Below are positions 53,376 through 63,957 of a DNA stretch of 64,000 nt, in pieces. Every line of letters begins with the position of its first letter. Position 1 is the stretch's first letter. The stretch covers positions 1,860,001 through 1,924,000 of the forward strand of contig NZ_FSRU01000002.1 in the NCBI RefSeq assembly GCF_900142845.1, given 5' to 3'. Origin of the DNA: Paraburkholderia phenazinium. Lineage in GTDB: Bacteria > Pseudomonadota > Gammaproteobacteria > Burkholderiales > Burkholderiaceae. A program made the translations under genes and the position numbers. The notes beneath the pieces were generated by a model. The model did no database searches. It saw only the letters and a program-made list of their open reading frames with translations, and was not told the origin of the DNA.

Positions 53376-56000
53376 TTACAACTGCGCTTCGACCCAGCCC
53401 TTCACGCCTGCCAGCGCCGCCGGCAGATTGGCCGGTTCCGTGCCGCCGGCTTGCGCCATGTCGGGACGGCCACCGCCCTTGCCGCCCACCTGCTGCGCCA
53501 CGAAGTTGACCAGTTCGCCGGCCTTCACCTTCTTGCTCGCGTCGGGCGTCACGCCGGCGATCAGGCTGACCTTGCCGCCTTCCACCGAAGCCAGCACGAT
53601 GGCCGCGTTCTTCAGTTTGTCCTTCAGCTTGTCGACCGTTTCGCGCAGCGTCTTCACGTCCGCGCCGTCCAGCGTCGCCGCCAGCACGTGCACGCCGGCG
53701 ACTTCGACTGCCTGGCCGACCAGTTCGTCGCCCTGGCTCGAAGCCATCTTCGACTTGAGCGCGCCGAGCTCCTTTTCCAGCGCCTTCACCTGGTCCTGCA
53801 CCTGCACGATCCGCTGCGTGAGTTCCGACGGTTGCGCCTTCAGCGCAGCGGCTGCCGCATTGATGCGCGTATCGAGTTCCTGCACGTAGCGCACCGCGTT
53901 GTCGCCGGTGATCGCTTCCACGCGACGGATACCGGCCGCCACGCCGCCTTCCATCACGATCTTGAAGAAGCCGATGTCGCCCGTGCGCTGCACGTGCGTT
54001 CCGCCGCACAATTCGCGCGAGAAGCCGAGGTCCAGCACGCGCACTTCGTCGCCATACTTTTCGCCGAACAGCGCCATGGCGCCGCCCTTCACCGCTTCGT
54101 CGAACGGCATCACGCGTACGATGCCCGGCGCGTTCGCGAGCACTTCCGCGTTGACGATAGCTTCGACCTGACGGATCTGCTCGTCCGTCATCGGCGAGTT
54201 GTGCGCGAAGTCGAAACGGGTCTTGTCCGGATCGACGAGCGAACCCTTTTGCTGCACGTGCGAGCCGAGGACTTCGCGCAAGGCCTTGTGCATCAGGTGG
54301 GTAGCCGAGTGGTTGCGCTCGGTGCGGGCACGACGCACCGCGTCGATTTCCGCCTTCACGACGTCGCCGATTTTCAGCGTGCCCTGCTCGAGCGTGCCAT
54401 GATGGCCGACCACATCCGCCTGCACCTTCAGCGTGTCCGCCACCGCAAAGCGCAGGCTCGCGTTGGCGAGCACGCCCGCGTCGCCCACCTGGCCGCCCGA
54501 TTCCGCGTAGAACGGCGTGTGATCCAGCACGACCACGGCCTGCTGGCCCTGCGACACTTCCTTGACCGCTGCGCCGTCCACGTACAGGGCGATGACCTTC
54601 GCGTCGTCGAAGACGATTTCTTCGTAGCCGTGGAACGTGGTCTTCGCGCCCGAGTACTCGAGGCCCTGCGCCATCTTGAACTTGCCGGCGGCACGCGCCT
54701 GGTCGCGCTGGCGCGCCATGGCTTCGTCGAAAGCGGCTTCGTCGACCGTCACTTCGCGCTCGCGGCACACGTCCGCCGTCAGATCCAGCGGGAAGCCGTA
54801 GGTGTCGTGCAGTTTGAAGGCCAGTTCGCCGTCGAGCGTCTTGCCGCCCTTGGCATCCAGATCCGCCAGCGCGGCTTCGAGGATCGACATGCCGTGCTCG
54901 ATGGTCTCGAAGAAGCGCTCTTCTTCCTGACGCAGCACGTCGGTCACGCGTTGTTCCGCGTCCTTCAGCTCAGGATAAGCCTCGCCCATCTGCGCGACCA
55001 GATCCGGCACCAGACGGTGGAAGAACGAACCCTTCTTGCCCAGCTTGTAGCCGTGACGGATAGCGCGGCGCACGATGCGGCGCAGCACGTAGCCGCGGCC
55101 TTCGTTGCCCGGAATCACACCGTCGACGATCAGGAACGAGCACGCGCGGATGTGATCCGCGATCACCTTCAGCGAGTTGTTGCTCAGGTCGGCCACGCCG
55201 GTTTCACGGCCCGCCGCCTTGATCAGCGCCTGGAACAGGTCGATCTCGTAGTTGCTGTGCACGTGCTGCAGCACCGCTGCGATGCGTTCCAGACCCATGC
55301 CGGTGTCGACGCACTGCTTGGGCAGCGGCGTCATGTTGCCCTGGGCGTCGCGGCTGAATTGCATGAACACGAGATTCCAGATCTCGATGTAGCGGTCGCC
55401 GTCTTCTTCAGGCGATCCCGGAGGGCCGCCCCACACGTCCGGGCCGTGGTCGTAAAAGATTTCCGAGCACGGGCCGCACGGGCCGACGTCGGCCATCTGC
55501 CAGAAGTTGTCCGACGCGTAGCGCGCGCCCTTGTTGTCGCCGATGCGGATGATCCGCTCCACCGGCACGCCCACTTCCTTGGCCCAGATCTCGTGCGCTT
55601 CGTCGTCTTCGTGATAAACCGTGACCCACAGCTTGTCTTTGGGCAACTGGTACACGCCCGTCAGCAATTCCCACGCATAGTGGATCGCGTCGCGCTTGAA
55701 ATAGTCGCCGAACGAGAAGTTGCCGAGCATCTCGAAGAACGTGTGGTGACGCGCCGTGTAGCCGACGTTCTCCAGATCGTTGTGCTTGCCGCCGGCGCGC
55801 ACGCTGCGCTGCGACGTTGTGGCGCGCGAGTACGGCCGCGATTCGGAGCCGAGGAACACATCTTTGAACTGCACCATCCCCGAATTGGTGAAGAGCAGCG
55901 TGGGGTCGTTGCCGGGCACAAGGCTCGACGAGCGAACGATCGTATGGCCCTTCGATTCGAAGAACTTGAGGAATTTCTCGCGGATTTCGGCGGCTTTCAT
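53376..56000 (-). CDS. alaS: Alanyl-tRNA synthetase
   Basis: 874 residues from ATG at 56000 ([19 protein letters not shown]), the canonical start and length; an upstream in-frame ATG adds 13 residues without support. Class II catalytic core with [20 protein letters not shown], editing domain with the zinc motif HSATHLMH and CGGTH, and the C-terminal DHHA1 domain (about 730-874). Charges tRNA-Ala and clears Ser/Gly mischarging. Confidence 0.97.
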   Translation of the reverse strand: MKAAEIREKFLKFFESKGHTIVRSSSLVPGNDPTLLFTNSGMVQFKDVFLGSESRPYSRATTSQRSVRAGGKHNDLENVGYTARHHTFFEMLGNFSFGDYFKRDAIHYAWELLTGVYQLPKDKLWVTVYHEDDEAHEIWAKEVGVPVERIIRIGDNKGARYASDNFWQMADVGPCGPCSEIFYDHGPDVWGGPPGSPEEDGDRYIEIWNLVFMQFSRDAQGNMTPLPKQCVDTGMGLERIAAVLQHVHSNYEIDLFQALIKAAGRETGVADLSNNSLKVIADHIRACSFLIVDGVIPGNEGRGYVLRRIVRRAIRHGYKLGKKGSFFHRLVPDLVAQMGEAYPELKDAEQRVTDVLRQEEERFFETIEHGMSILEAALADLDAKGGKTLDGELAFKLHDTYGFPLDLTADVCREREVTVDEAAFDEAMARQRDQARAAGKFKMAQGLEYSGAKTTFHGYEEIVFDDAKVIALYVDGAAVKEVSQGQQAVVVLDHTPFYAESGGQVGDAGVLANASLRFAVADTLKVQADVVGHHGTLEQGTLKIGDVVKAEIDAVRRARTERNHSATHLMHKALREVLGSHVQQKGSLVDPDKTRFDFAHNSPMTDEQIRQVEAIVNAEVLANAPGIVRVMPFDEAVKGGAMALFGEKYGDEVRVLDLGFSRELCGGTHVQRTGDIGFFKIVMEGGVAAGIRRVEAITGDNAVRYVQELDTRINAAAAALKAQPSELTQRIVQVQDQVKALEKELGALKSKMASSQGDELVGQAVEVAGVHVLAATLDGADVKTLRETVDKLKDKLKNAAIVLASVEGGKVSLIAGVTPDASKKVKAGELVNFVAQQVGGKGGGRPDMAQAGGTEPANLPAALAGVKGWVEAQL

Positions 56001-56334
56001 AGCGTACTGGGGGACGGTCCTGGCTGGATCTGGCGACATGCGGGGGTGATATCCCGATGCGCCAACCGAAGGTTGCTGAAACGACCGATTATACGGGATC
56101 GGAGCCCGTAGGCGACGGCGCGCGCCGCCTCGCGAGCAGGATTAGCCGTTCGGCCAGGGTTTGGCCCCGGCTGCCGCGTTTGGGGCATGTCATTCGTCCT
56201 ATGCCGTCCGGCCGAATGGGCCGGCACCCGGGAATCGCTTAAGATTCTGGACATCGACGCCGCGACGACATCGGCATCGTCACCACAACGCGCGCCGGCG
56301 TCATAGCCGGCCAACCTGGAGACATCGAAAGAAT
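56001..56334. other. Divergent intergenic region, alaS / CoA-transferase
   Basis: About 330 bases with no gene. A short dyad TACGGG / CCCGTA lies near 56094-56112. No clear promoter hexamers for either gene. Confidence 0.4.
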
Positions 56335-57555
56335 ATGGGCGCTCTCAGTCATATCCGCGTGCTGGATCTCACCCGCGTACTGGCCGGTCCGTGGTGCGCG
56401 CAGACACTCGCCGATTTCGGCGCGGACGTCATCAAGGTCGAACGTCCGGAAGTCGGCGACGACACGCGCCACTGGGGGCCTCCGTACCTGAAAACGCCTG
56501 ACGGCGCGGATACCCACGAGGCCGCCTACTACCTCGCGGCGAACCGCAACAAGCGCTCGGTGACCGTGGATATCGCCACGCCCGAAGGGCAGCGCATCAT
56601 CCGCGAACTGGCCGCGCAAAGCGACGTGGTGCTGGAGAACTACAAGGTCGGCCAGTTGAAGAAATACGGGCTCGACTACGCGTCGTTGAAAGAGGTCAAA
56701 CCGGACATCGTCTACTGTTCGGTCACGGGCTTCGGTCAGACCGGACCGTACGCACAGCGGGCGGGCTATGACTTCATCGTGCAGGGCATCGGCGGCTTCA
56801 TGAGCATCACCGGCGAGCGAGACGGCTTGCCCGGCGGCGGTCCGCAGAAAGCCGGCGTGGCGATCGCGGACCTGATGACCGGCATGTACTCGACGATCGC
56901 CGTGCTCACCGCCCTCACCCACCGCGACCGCACGGGCGAAGGCCAGTACATCGACATGGCGCTGCTCGACGTGCAGGTCGCCATGCTGGCGAACATGAAT
57001 TCGAACTTCCTCGCGAGCGGCCAGCCGCCGGTGCGCTGGGGCAACGCGCACCCGAACATCGTGCCGTACCAGACCTTCCAGACCCGCGACGGCTGGATCA
57101 TCGTCGCCGTGGGCAACGACGGGCAATTCCGCAAATTCGTCGAAGCCGGCAGCCGGCCGGAACTTGCCGACGACGAGCGCTTCGCCACCAACCCCGAGCG
57201 CGTACGCAACCGCGACACGCTGGTGCCGATTCTCGCGGAGATGGTCCGCACGCTCGGCAAGCAGCAATGGATTTCCGCGCTCGAAGCCGCCGGCGTGCCG
57301 TGCGGTCCGATCAACGATCTGGCCGAGGTGTTCGAGAACGAGCAGGTGATCGCGCGCGGGATGCAGGTCGATCTGCCGCATCCGTCCGGCGGCACGGTGA
57401 AGCTGGTACGCAATCCGATCAACATGAGCGGAACGCCGCCGCAGGCGCTCACCCACCCGCCAACGCTCGGCGAGCACACGGACAGCATCCTGCGCGACGT
57501 GCTGGGGTACGACGACGAACGCATTGCGCAGTTGCGCGGGAAGTCGGTGATCTGA
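56335..57555 (+). CDS. CaiB/BaiF family (class III) CoA-transferase
   Basis: 406 residues from ATG at 56335 (MGALSHIRVLDLTRVLAGPW), preceded by a weak GAAAGA site. GADVIKVERPEVGDDTR, the catalytic aspartate in IDMALLDVQ and the C-terminal NDLAEVFENEQV are standard for the family. Moves CoA between carboxylic acids without a covalent phospho step. The partner acids cannot be deduced. Confidence 0.92.
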   Translation: MGALSHIRVLDLTRVLAGPWCAQTLADFGADVIKVERPEVGDDTRHWGPPYLKTPDGADTHEAAYYLAANRNKRSVTVDIATPEGQRIIRELAAQSDVVLENYKVGQLKKYGLDYASLKEVKPDIVYCSVTGFGQTGPYAQRAGYDFIVQGIGGFMSITGERDGLPGGGPQKAGVAIADLMTGMYSTIAVLTALTHRDRTGEGQYIDMALLDVQVAMLANMNSNFLASGQPPVRWGNAHPNIVPYQTFQTRDGWIIVAVGNDGQFRKFVEAGSRPELADDERFATNPERVRNRDTLVPILAEMVRTLGKQQWISALEAAGVPCGPINDLAEVFENEQVIARGMQVDLPHPSGGTVKLVRNPINMSGTPPQALTHPPTLGEHTDSILRDVLGYDDERIAQLRGKSVI

Positions 57556-57596
57556 GCGGTGGTCTGAGCGATGATCTGAGCAGTGCCCTGAGCGAG
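57551..57596 (+). repeat. 12-bp tandem repeat after the CoA-transferase gene
   Basis: Four imperfect units of the type TCTGAGCGATGA starting at the stop codon of the CoA-transferase gene. Each unit contains TGA, so it may keep adding stop codons in one frame. Probably slippage. Confidence 0.6.
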
Positions 57597-57631
57597 CCGG
57601 GCCGCGACACTCGGCCCGCCGCGCCGGCCCG

Positions 57632-58195
57632 TCACCCGCCCGCGGCACCCCGCGCGAGCGACGCCAGCCACTGCTGACCCTCGTCCCAGTCGCCCAGGCC
57701 GCTGTCGGCATTGATATGCCCGCGCGCGCCGATCTCGCGCCAGCGGCTGCCCCACGCCGCAGCACACTCCTGCGAGAACGGGATGCCGCCATACGGATCA
57801 TCCGTACTGGCAACCACCACGCTGGGAAACGGCAACGCCACCATGGGCACCGGCGCAAAACCGCCGGCATCCCGCGGAAACCCCGGACCGGCCGGATCGG
57901 GTACCGCCACCAGCAGTGCGCCCGTCACTTTCGCGAGGCTCCCGGCGCTCGCATACTGCGCGGCCCAAAACGCCACCGTGAGGCACCCCAGGCTATGCGC
58001 GGCGAAAGCAACCGGCCCAGCCGACGCCACCACCGCGGCCTCGAGCGTACGGCACCACGCATCGCGCACCGGATGATCCCAGTCCGGCATCCGCACGCGC
58101 TCATAACCCACGTGCAAGCGTTCCCAGCGCGTTTGCCAATGCCCTTCACCCGAGTTCATATACCCCGGCAGGACCCAAACCTTCTGCTCGATCAT
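57632..58195 (-). CDS. RBBP9/YdeN-family serine hydrolase
   Basis: 187 residues, small alpha/beta hydrolase. VWVLPGYMNSGEGHWQTRWE is the family start, the nucleophile is in FAAHSLGCL, an Asp in ASTDDPYG and a His in GARGHINADSG complete the triad. Biological role is unknown. Lies 38 bases after the gamma-glutamyltransferase gene on the same strand. Confidence 0.88.
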   Translation of the reverse strand: MIEQKVWVLPGYMNSGEGHWQTRWERLHVGYERVRMPDWDHPVRDAWCRTLEAAVVASAGPVAFAAHSLGCLTVAFWAAQYASAGSLAKVTGALLVAVPDPAGPGFPRDAGGFAPVPMVALPFPSVVVASTDDPYGGIPFSQECAAAWGSRWREIGARGHINADSGLGDWDEGQQWLASLARGAAGG

Positions 58196-58233
58196 CGCGC
58201 TTCCCCGTCGCTATGTGATGGCGGCTGCGCCGC

Positions 58234-59979
58234 CTACTGAAACACCTTCCCCACGCCCACGCCGCGTGGATCGGCAACCGGTTGCGGCGTCGTGCCGTCA
58301 ACCCGGATCAACTGCACGTCGCCGTTGAACGACTGCCCCTCGAGCATATAGCCCTTGGCCTTCAACTGCTCGGCCAGATCGCCCGTAAGCGGATGATACG
58401 GCTCCCAGTAGATCGTCTTCTGCGGCAGCAACTGGTGATGAAAGCGCATTGCGGCCACGGCGTCGGCCGGCGACAGGCCGAAATCGTAGATATCCGTCAT
58501 CACCTGGAAAATCGTCGTGAAGATCCGCGAGCCGCCCGGCGTGCCGATCGCGAGGGCCACCTTGCCGTCCTTGAGCAGGAGGGTTGGTGTCATCGACGAC
58601 AGCGGCCGCCGGCCCGGCGCAATCGTGTTGAGCTCGTCGCCCGTCGTGGCCGAAGTGCCGCTCGCGCTCGCGGGACTCGCGGCACGCGGCGTGGTGACGA
58701 AATCGTCCATCTCGTCGTTGAGCAGGAAGCCGCCGCCGTCCACCACTACGCCCGAACCGAACGAGCCGTCGAGCGTAGTGGTATTCGAAACCGCATTGCC
58801 CCACTTGTCGACCACCGAGAAATGCGTCGTCTGCGGTTTTTCGGCCGTCGCGTCGGCGAGGCCCGGTTTGACGGGCGCCGCGCCCGGCACCTCGTCGGGG
58901 CTCACTTCGTCGGCACGCTGCGCGAGGTAGGCGTCGCCGGTCAGCTTGTCGAGCGGCACCGGCGTCGCATCCGGGTCGTCCAGGTATTGCTGGCGGTCGG
59001 CGAACACCCGGTCCTCGATCTGCGCGATCAGGTGGATATACGGCGCGGAATTCAGATCGAGACCGCCGAAAGCCTGCTTCAGATCGGCCTTCATCTTGAG
59101 CATCTGGATCAGCCCGACCCCGCCCGAACTCGGCGGCGGCGCGGTGACGACCTGGTAGCCGTTCCAGTCGGCGCTCAAAGGCTGACGCCAGATTGCCTTG
59201 TATTGCTGCAGGTCCTGTTTGGTGACGAGCCCATGTCCGTACATCTGGCTCGCGATCAGATCCGCCGTGCGGCCCTCGTAGAATTCGCGCCCGCCATCAC
59301 TGGCGATACGCGCAAGCGTCTGCGCCAGCTCGGGTTGCGGGAAATTGACACCTGCCTTCAGGTTGGCGAAGTACGCGTCGAAATTGGTCTTGCCGGCGAA
59401 GCCGGTGGCGGCGTCGTCGCGGGCCTTCTGCAGACGTGCATCGACCTTGAAGCCGTCGGTGGCGTAGCGGATGGCCGGCGCCAGCACCTGCTTCCACTTC
59501 AGCTTGCCGAAGCGCCGCTGCGCCTCCCACAAGCCGTCGACCGTGCCCGGCACGCCCACCGCACGTGCGCCCACCTGGCTCATGCCTGGGACCGCCTTGC
59601 CCTTGTCGTCGAGGTACATGTCGCGCGTCGCCGTCTGCGGCGCGCGCTCGAGGTAGTCGAGGAAATAAGGCTTGCCGTCCACGTACAGCGTCATGAACCC
59701 ACCGCCGCCGAGATTGCCCGCGTCGGAATAGGTCACGGCCAGCGTGAAGGCAATCGCCACGGCGGCATCCACCGCATTGCCGCCTTCGGCAAAGATCTGC
59801 TGCGCCGTGTCGGCGCTGTAGCTATCGGGCACCGCGACGGCCGAACCGTCCAGAACCGGTTTCGGCACCGCCGTTTTGGCCAGCGCCGGCGGGGCTGTCA
59901 CGAGACTCGCGGCGCAGGCGGCAAAAAGCAGCACCGCGGCCGCAGTCAGTTTCAGCCCGATGGGAGTGGCCTTGCTCAT
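58234..59979 (-). CDS. ggt: Gamma-glutamyltransferase (periplasmic)
   Basis: 581 residues. Signal peptide (KLTAAAVLLFAACAASLVTA) then the Ntn-hydrolase fold. Thr384 in TTHFSVVDKWGNAVS is the predicted self-cleavage site and nucleophile that separates large and small subunits; GRRPLSSMTPTLLL and GTPGGSRI are the usual small-subunit motifs. Transfers or hydrolyses gamma-glutamyl groups, chiefly from glutathione in the periplasm. Confidence 0.93.
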   Translation of the reverse strand: MSKATPIGLKLTAAAVLLFAACAASLVTAPPALAKTAVPKPVLDGSAVAVPDSYSADTAQQIFAEGGNAVDAAVAIAFTLAVTYSDAGNLGGGGFMTLYVDGKPYFLDYLERAPQTATRDMYLDDKGKAVPGMSQVGARAVGVPGTVDGLWEAQRRFGKLKWKQVLAPAIRYATDGFKVDARLQKARDDAATGFAGKTNFDAYFANLKAGVNFPQPELAQTLARIASDGGREFYEGRTADLIASQMYGHGLVTKQDLQQYKAIWRQPLSADWNGYQVVTAPPPSSGGVGLIQMLKMKADLKQAFGGLDLNSAPYIHLIAQIEDRVFADRQQYLDDPDATPVPLDKLTGDAYLAQRADEVSPDEVPGAAPVKPGLADATAEKPQTTHFSVVDKWGNAVSNTTTLDGSFGSGVVVDGGGFLLNDEMDDFVTTPRAASPASASGTSATTGDELNTIAPGRRPLSSMTPTLLLKDGKVALAIGTPGGSRIFTTIFQVMTDIYDFGLSPADAVAAMRFHHQLLPQKTIYWEPYHPLTGDLAEQLKAKGYMLEGQSFNGDVQLIRVDGTTPQPVADPRGVGVGKVFQ

Positions 59980-60230
59980 GATGGATTCCTTTCAGACGAG
60001 TTTCAGGTGCTGCCAGGCGGCCGGTGCGGCGCCGCGTCGGTCGCATCCTAAGGTCGCCGCTCATGCGCCGACAAAGCGATTTACCTCCTGTTACAGCGTG
60101 CAACGGCGCCCGAAAAGCCCCTGATCGTTGGCTGGAAGCCGCACTCGGTCTGCCGGAAGGGAAGCTGTCAGGTAGAATTGACAGATAAGTGAGCGCACTG
60201 CGCGCCCTCGACCGACCTTCTCCATCTCGC

Positions 60231-61940
60231 ATGAATACCGAACGCAACGACGCGCCAGCGGCATCCAATTTCATTCGCAACATCATTGACGAAGACAACC
60301 GCTCCGGGAAGTGGGGCCAGCGCGTGGAAACGCGTTTCCCGCCCGAGCCGAACGGCTATCTGCACATTGGCCACGCCAAGAGCATCTGCCTGAACTTCGG
60401 CGTGGCGAGCAGCTATGGCGGCGTCTGCCATCTGCGTTTTGACGACACCAATCCGGAAAAGGAAAGCTTCGAATACGTCGAGTCGATTATCGATGCCGTG
60501 AAATGGCTCGGTTTCGAATGGAAGAAAGACGATAACGAACATCTCTACTACGCCAGCAACTACTACGACAAGCTGTACGAGTTCGCCGAGCTGCTGATCG
60601 AGCGCGGCCGCGCGTATGTCGACAGCCAGTCGGCCGAAGAGATGCGCGCCAATCGCGGCTCGGCCACGGAAGTCGGCACGCCCTCGCCGTTCCGCGAGCG
60701 CTCGGTGGAGGAGAACCTCGATCTGTTCCGCCGCATGAAAGCCGGCGAGTTCAAGGAAGGCGAGCATGTGCTGCGCGCGAAGATCGACATGGCATCGCCG
60801 AACTTCAACATGCGCGACCCGGTCATCTACCGGATCCGTTTTGCCCATCACTACCGTACCGGCGACACGTGGTGCGTGTACCCGATGTACGACTACACGC
60901 ACTGCATCTCGGACGCGCTGGAAAACATCACGCATTCGTTGTGCACGCTGGAGTTCGAAGATCACCGGCCGCTGTACGACTGGATCCTCAACGAGCTGGC
61001 CGACGCCGGCATCTTCACGCGCCCGCTGCCGCAGCAGATCGAGTTTTCGCGCCTGAACCTGACGTATGCGATCACCAGCAAGCGCAAGCTGCTGCAACTG
61101 GTCACCGAAGGCCATGTGGACGGCTGGGACGACCCGCGCATGCCCACCATCGTCGGCGTGCGCCGCCGCGGCTTCACGCCGGAGGCGATCCAGTTGTTCT
61201 GCGAGCGCATCGGCGTGACGAAGGTCGATTCGTGGATCGACATGAGCGTGTTCGAGGGCGCGCTGCGCGACGACCTCGACGCCAAGGCGCCGCGCACGGC
61301 CGCCGTGCTCGATCCGGTCAAGCTGATCATCGACAACTTCCCCGAAGGCGTCACCGAGGAATGCAACGCACCCGTGCACCCGCATCATCCGGAGCACGGC
61401 ACGCGCGTCTTCCCGATCTCGCGCGAACTGTGGATCGAACGCGACGACTTTACCGAAACGCCGCCCAAGGGCTACTTCCGTCTGTTCCCGGGCAACAAGG
61501 TGCGTCTGCGCTACGGCTACGTGATCGAATGCACGGGCGCGGACAAGGACGAGAACGGCAACGTGACCGCCGTCCACTGCAATTACTTCCCGGACAGCAA
61601 ATCGGGCACCGAAGGCGCGAACACCTACAAGGTCAAGGGCAACATCCACTGGGTCAGCGCCGCGGGCGCCGTGCCGGCCGAAGTGCGGATCTACGACCGC
61701 CTGTTCAAGGAACCGCAGCCGGATGCCGGCGGCCGCGACTACCTCGAAGCGCTCAATCCGGATTCGAAGCGGGTGGTCAATGCCTATCTGGAACCGGGCG
61801 CGCGCGACGCGCTGCCGGAGCAACGCTATCAGTTCGAGCGGCATGGTTACTTCGTCGCGGACCGCGTCGATTCCAGGCCGGGCAAGCCTGTATTCAACCG
61901 CATCGTGACGCTTCGCGACAGTTGGGGCAAGCCGGCGTAA
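60231..61940 (+). CDS. glnS: Glutaminyl-tRNA synthetase
   Basis: 569 residues from ATG at 60231. Class [13 protein letters not shown] (HIGH) near residue 40 and ITSKRKL (KMSKS-type) in the second half, then the two anticodon-binding beta-barrels. FDDTNPEKE is a GluRS/GlnRS signature. An in-frame upstream ATG would add 14 residues without a ribosome site. Confidence 0.96.
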   Translation: MNTERNDAPAASNFIRNIIDEDNRSGKWGQRVETRFPPEPNGYLHIGHAKSICLNFGVASSYGGVCHLRFDDTNPEKESFEYVESIIDAVKWLGFEWKKDDNEHLYYASNYYDKLYEFAELLIERGRAYVDSQSAEEMRANRGSATEVGTPSPFRERSVEENLDLFRRMKAGEFKEGEHVLRAKIDMASPNFNMRDPVIYRIRFAHHYRTGDTWCVYPMYDYTHCISDALENITHSLCTLEFEDHRPLYDWILNELADAGIFTRPLPQQIEFSRLNLTYAITSKRKLLQLVTEGHVDGWDDPRMPTIVGVRRRGFTPEAIQLFCERIGVTKVDSWIDMSVFEGALRDDLDAKAPRTAAVLDPVKLIIDNFPEGVTEECNAPVHPHHPEHGTRVFPISRELWIERDDFTETPPKGYFRLFPGNKVRLRYGYVIECTGADKDENGNVTAVHCNYFPDSKSGTEGANTYKVKGNIHWVSAAGAVPAEVRIYDRLFKEPQPDAGGRDYLEALNPDSKRVVNAYLEPGARDALPEQRYQFERHGYFVADRVDSRPGKPVFNRIVTLRDSWGKPA

Positions 61941-62088
61941 GCTGAGTCTGCCAGGCGTGCGGCCGATTGCAGCCGCACCGCGTCCCGGCCGGAGCGCGTG
62001 GGTGTCCAGGATGTCCACGCAGTCCGGTCCGTTCGTCGCACAACGGTCCAGCTAGAGTGACGGTGCGCGCACCGCTCCGGGAGGAACG

Positions 62089-63006
62089 ATGATGTTTGCA
62101 GCCCGCCGTCCGTCACGCATGCGCACCGCGCTGGTCGCGCTGGCTACGGCATGGCTAGCAGGCTCGTCCGCGCACGCGCAGGAGCTCAGCGGCACACTGC
62201 GGAAGATTCACGACAACGGCGTGGTTCTGCTTGGCGTGCGCGAAGCCTCCATCCCGTTCTCCTACTTCGACGGCCACGGCACCGTAGGCTATTCGCAAAC
62301 CATCGCGCTCGCGATTGTCGATCAGATCAAGAAAACCCTCGGTCTGTCCGAGCTCAAGGTGCGCGAAGTCGCGGTGACTTCGTCGAACCGCATCCCGATG
62401 CTGCAGAACAGCCAGATCGACCTGGAATGCGGCTCGACCACGCACACGCATGAGCGCGAAAGCGAAGCCGCCTTCTCCGACAGCTTCTTCCAATACGCAG
62501 TACGGATGATCGTGCACCGCAGCAGCGGCATCAGCGACTTTCCCGATCTGGCCGGCAAGGCCGTGGTGACCACGGCAGGCACGTCCGATGAACGGCTGCT
62601 ACGCGAGCTGAACGTGGACAAGCATCTCAACATGCGCATTGCCAGTGTGCGCGATCATTCGGATGCGTTTGCCGCGCTCAAGGAGGACCGCGCGGTGGCC
62701 TTCGTGATGGACGAGCCGATCGTCTACGGCTTCAAGGCCACCGACCCGCACCCCGACGACTTCGTGGTGACCGGTACGCCGCTTGGCTATGAGGTCTACG
62801 CGTGCATGTTCCGCAAAGGCGATGCGCCCATGCGCGAGCTTGTGAACGGCGTGATCGAGCGGATGCAGACGTCCGGCGATGCGGAACGTCTCTACAACGT
62901 GTGGTTTACACAACCGATTCCGCCCCACGGGATCAATCTCAATTTCCCGCTGTCGGCGGCGATGCGCGCGTTGTTTGCGCATCCGAACGATCGCGCGCTG
63001 GACTGA
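62089..63006 (+). CDS. Amino-acid ABC transporter binding protein (glutamate/aspartate-type)
   Basis: 305 residues. Signal peptide ending SAHAQE, then an SBP_bac_3 domain with IPFSYFDGHGTVGYSQ, LECGSTTHTHERE and AFVMDEPIVYG, close in character to GltI/DEBP. Would bind an acidic amino acid in the periplasm. Start is the first of two ATGs, with GGGAGGA upstream. No permease or ATPase genes adjoin it. Confidence 0.9.
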   Translation: MMFAARRPSRMRTALVALATAWLAGSSAHAQELSGTLRKIHDNGVVLLGVREASIPFSYFDGHGTVGYSQTIALAIVDQIKKTLGLSELKVREVAVTSSNRIPMLQNSQIDLECGSTTHTHERESEAAFSDSFFQYAVRMIVHRSSGISDFPDLAGKAVVTTAGTSDERLLRELNVDKHLNMRIASVRDHSDAFAALKEDRAVAFVMDEPIVYGFKATDPHPDDFVVTGTPLGYEVYACMFRKGDAPMRELVNGVIERMQTSGDAERLYNVWFTQPIPPHGINLNFPLSAAMRALFAHPNDRALD

Positions 63007-63029
63007 GCGCGCCGCGCCCGGACTCGCAC

Positions 63030-63479
63030 TTACACGCTGCGATGCAGCTCGGCTAGCGACAACGTTGTCTGGAACAGACGCGTCAGACTGCGGCTCGCAT
63101 AGCGCTCGACTTCCTCCGGCGCGGCCCAGCGATAAGCGTCCATTTCGGGAATCAGCGTGCCGTCCGAGCGACGTGGAAACATCGACGTGCAGACGCAGCG
63201 CGTCAGATCGAGCTCGTCGTCATGGGCGCGCGCGGCGAACAGATGCAGATCCTTGTCGCGCCGGTAGACGAACAGGCCGAGGTCCTTCAGACGCTCGGCC
63301 GCGATCACGATGCCGGTCTCCTCGACCATCTCGCGCAGCGCCGTGACGTGCGGCGCCTCGCCCGCCTCGCCATGCCCTTTCGGGATATCCCAATGAGAGG
63401 TTTCGGTGGCATGCGCGAGCAACACGCGACCGTGCGGATCGAGCAGCACGACACCGCAGGAGACGACGCGCGCGCTCAC
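63030..63479 (-). CDS. NUDIX hydrolase
   Basis: 149 residues. The Nudix box runs from KGHGEAGEAPHVTALREMVE with the closing EETG, starting near residue 34 (WDIPKGHGEAGE). No extra domains. Cleaves a nucleoside diphosphate linked to another moiety; substrate unknown. Convergent with the amino-acid binding protein gene. Confidence 0.88.
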   Translation of the reverse strand: MSARVVSCGVVLLDPHGRVLLAHATETSHWDIPKGHGEAGEAPHVTALREMVEETGIVIAAERLKDLGLFVYRRDKDLHLFAARAHDDELDLTRCVCTSMFPRRSDGTLIPEMDAYRWAAPEEVERYASRSLTRLFQTTLSLAELHRSV

Positions 63480-63567
63480 TATTCGACGCCGCCGAGCAGC
63501 CGCAGCGCCCAGACAACAAGTTCAAGCGGTCGTGATGCCATCATGGCCGAGCGCCTTCCGCGCCTGC

Positions 63568-63957
63568 TCAATGCTTCTTCTGAAGTTGCCACGCGCCGCT
63601 GCCTTCGCGGCAGAACTGCGGACGCAACGTCATCGACTGCCCTTTCGCGTTCAGTACCACCGCCAGGTCGCGACAGGTGCGATCGCCTTCCTTCGCAGTG
63701 CTCTGCGGGGTGATGGTGGCGTCGATATGCACGCTGTTACCCGTGCCGTCGTTGACCCAGGTGGCGGCTTCGCCATCCTGTCTGGAATCGAGCGCGCCCA
63801 TCGCGGCCGCCTTCACCGAGTCGATGTCGCGCTGTTTCATGTAGCTGATCGGCGTGTCGCTGAGGAAGCCGAGATTCGCTGCGTAGGCGCCGACGGTTGC
63901 AGCCAGCAGCAGTCCGCCCACGGTGACGTGAAACAGGACACGGGTTCGCATCGACAT
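63568..63957 (-). CDS. Surface-antigen-like exported protein
   Basis: 129 residues from ATG at 63957, with GGAGAA eight bases upstream. Signal peptide (HVTVGGLLLAATVGAYA) then a small domain with two cysteines in RTCRDLAVVL and LRPQFCREGSGAWQLQ, as in the RT0821/Lpp0805-type surface antigen family. Role unknown. The last 40 bases of the window beyond it show nothing. Confidence 0.75.
   Translation of the reverse strand: MSMRTRVLFHVTVGGLLLAATVGAYAANLGFLSDTPISYMKQRDIDSVKAAAMGALDSRQDGEAATWVNDGTGNSVHIDATITPQSTAKEGDRTCRDLAVVLNAKGQSMTLRPQFCREGSGAWQLQKKH

Noticed and set aside
58282..60051. Very long open frame opposite the gamma-glutamyltransferase gene
   Set aside because: Arg/His-rich antisense shadow typical of GC-rich genes; the same holds for the long antisense frames over alaS (53451-56111), the efflux genes (5658-7319) and uvrD (22049-23422).
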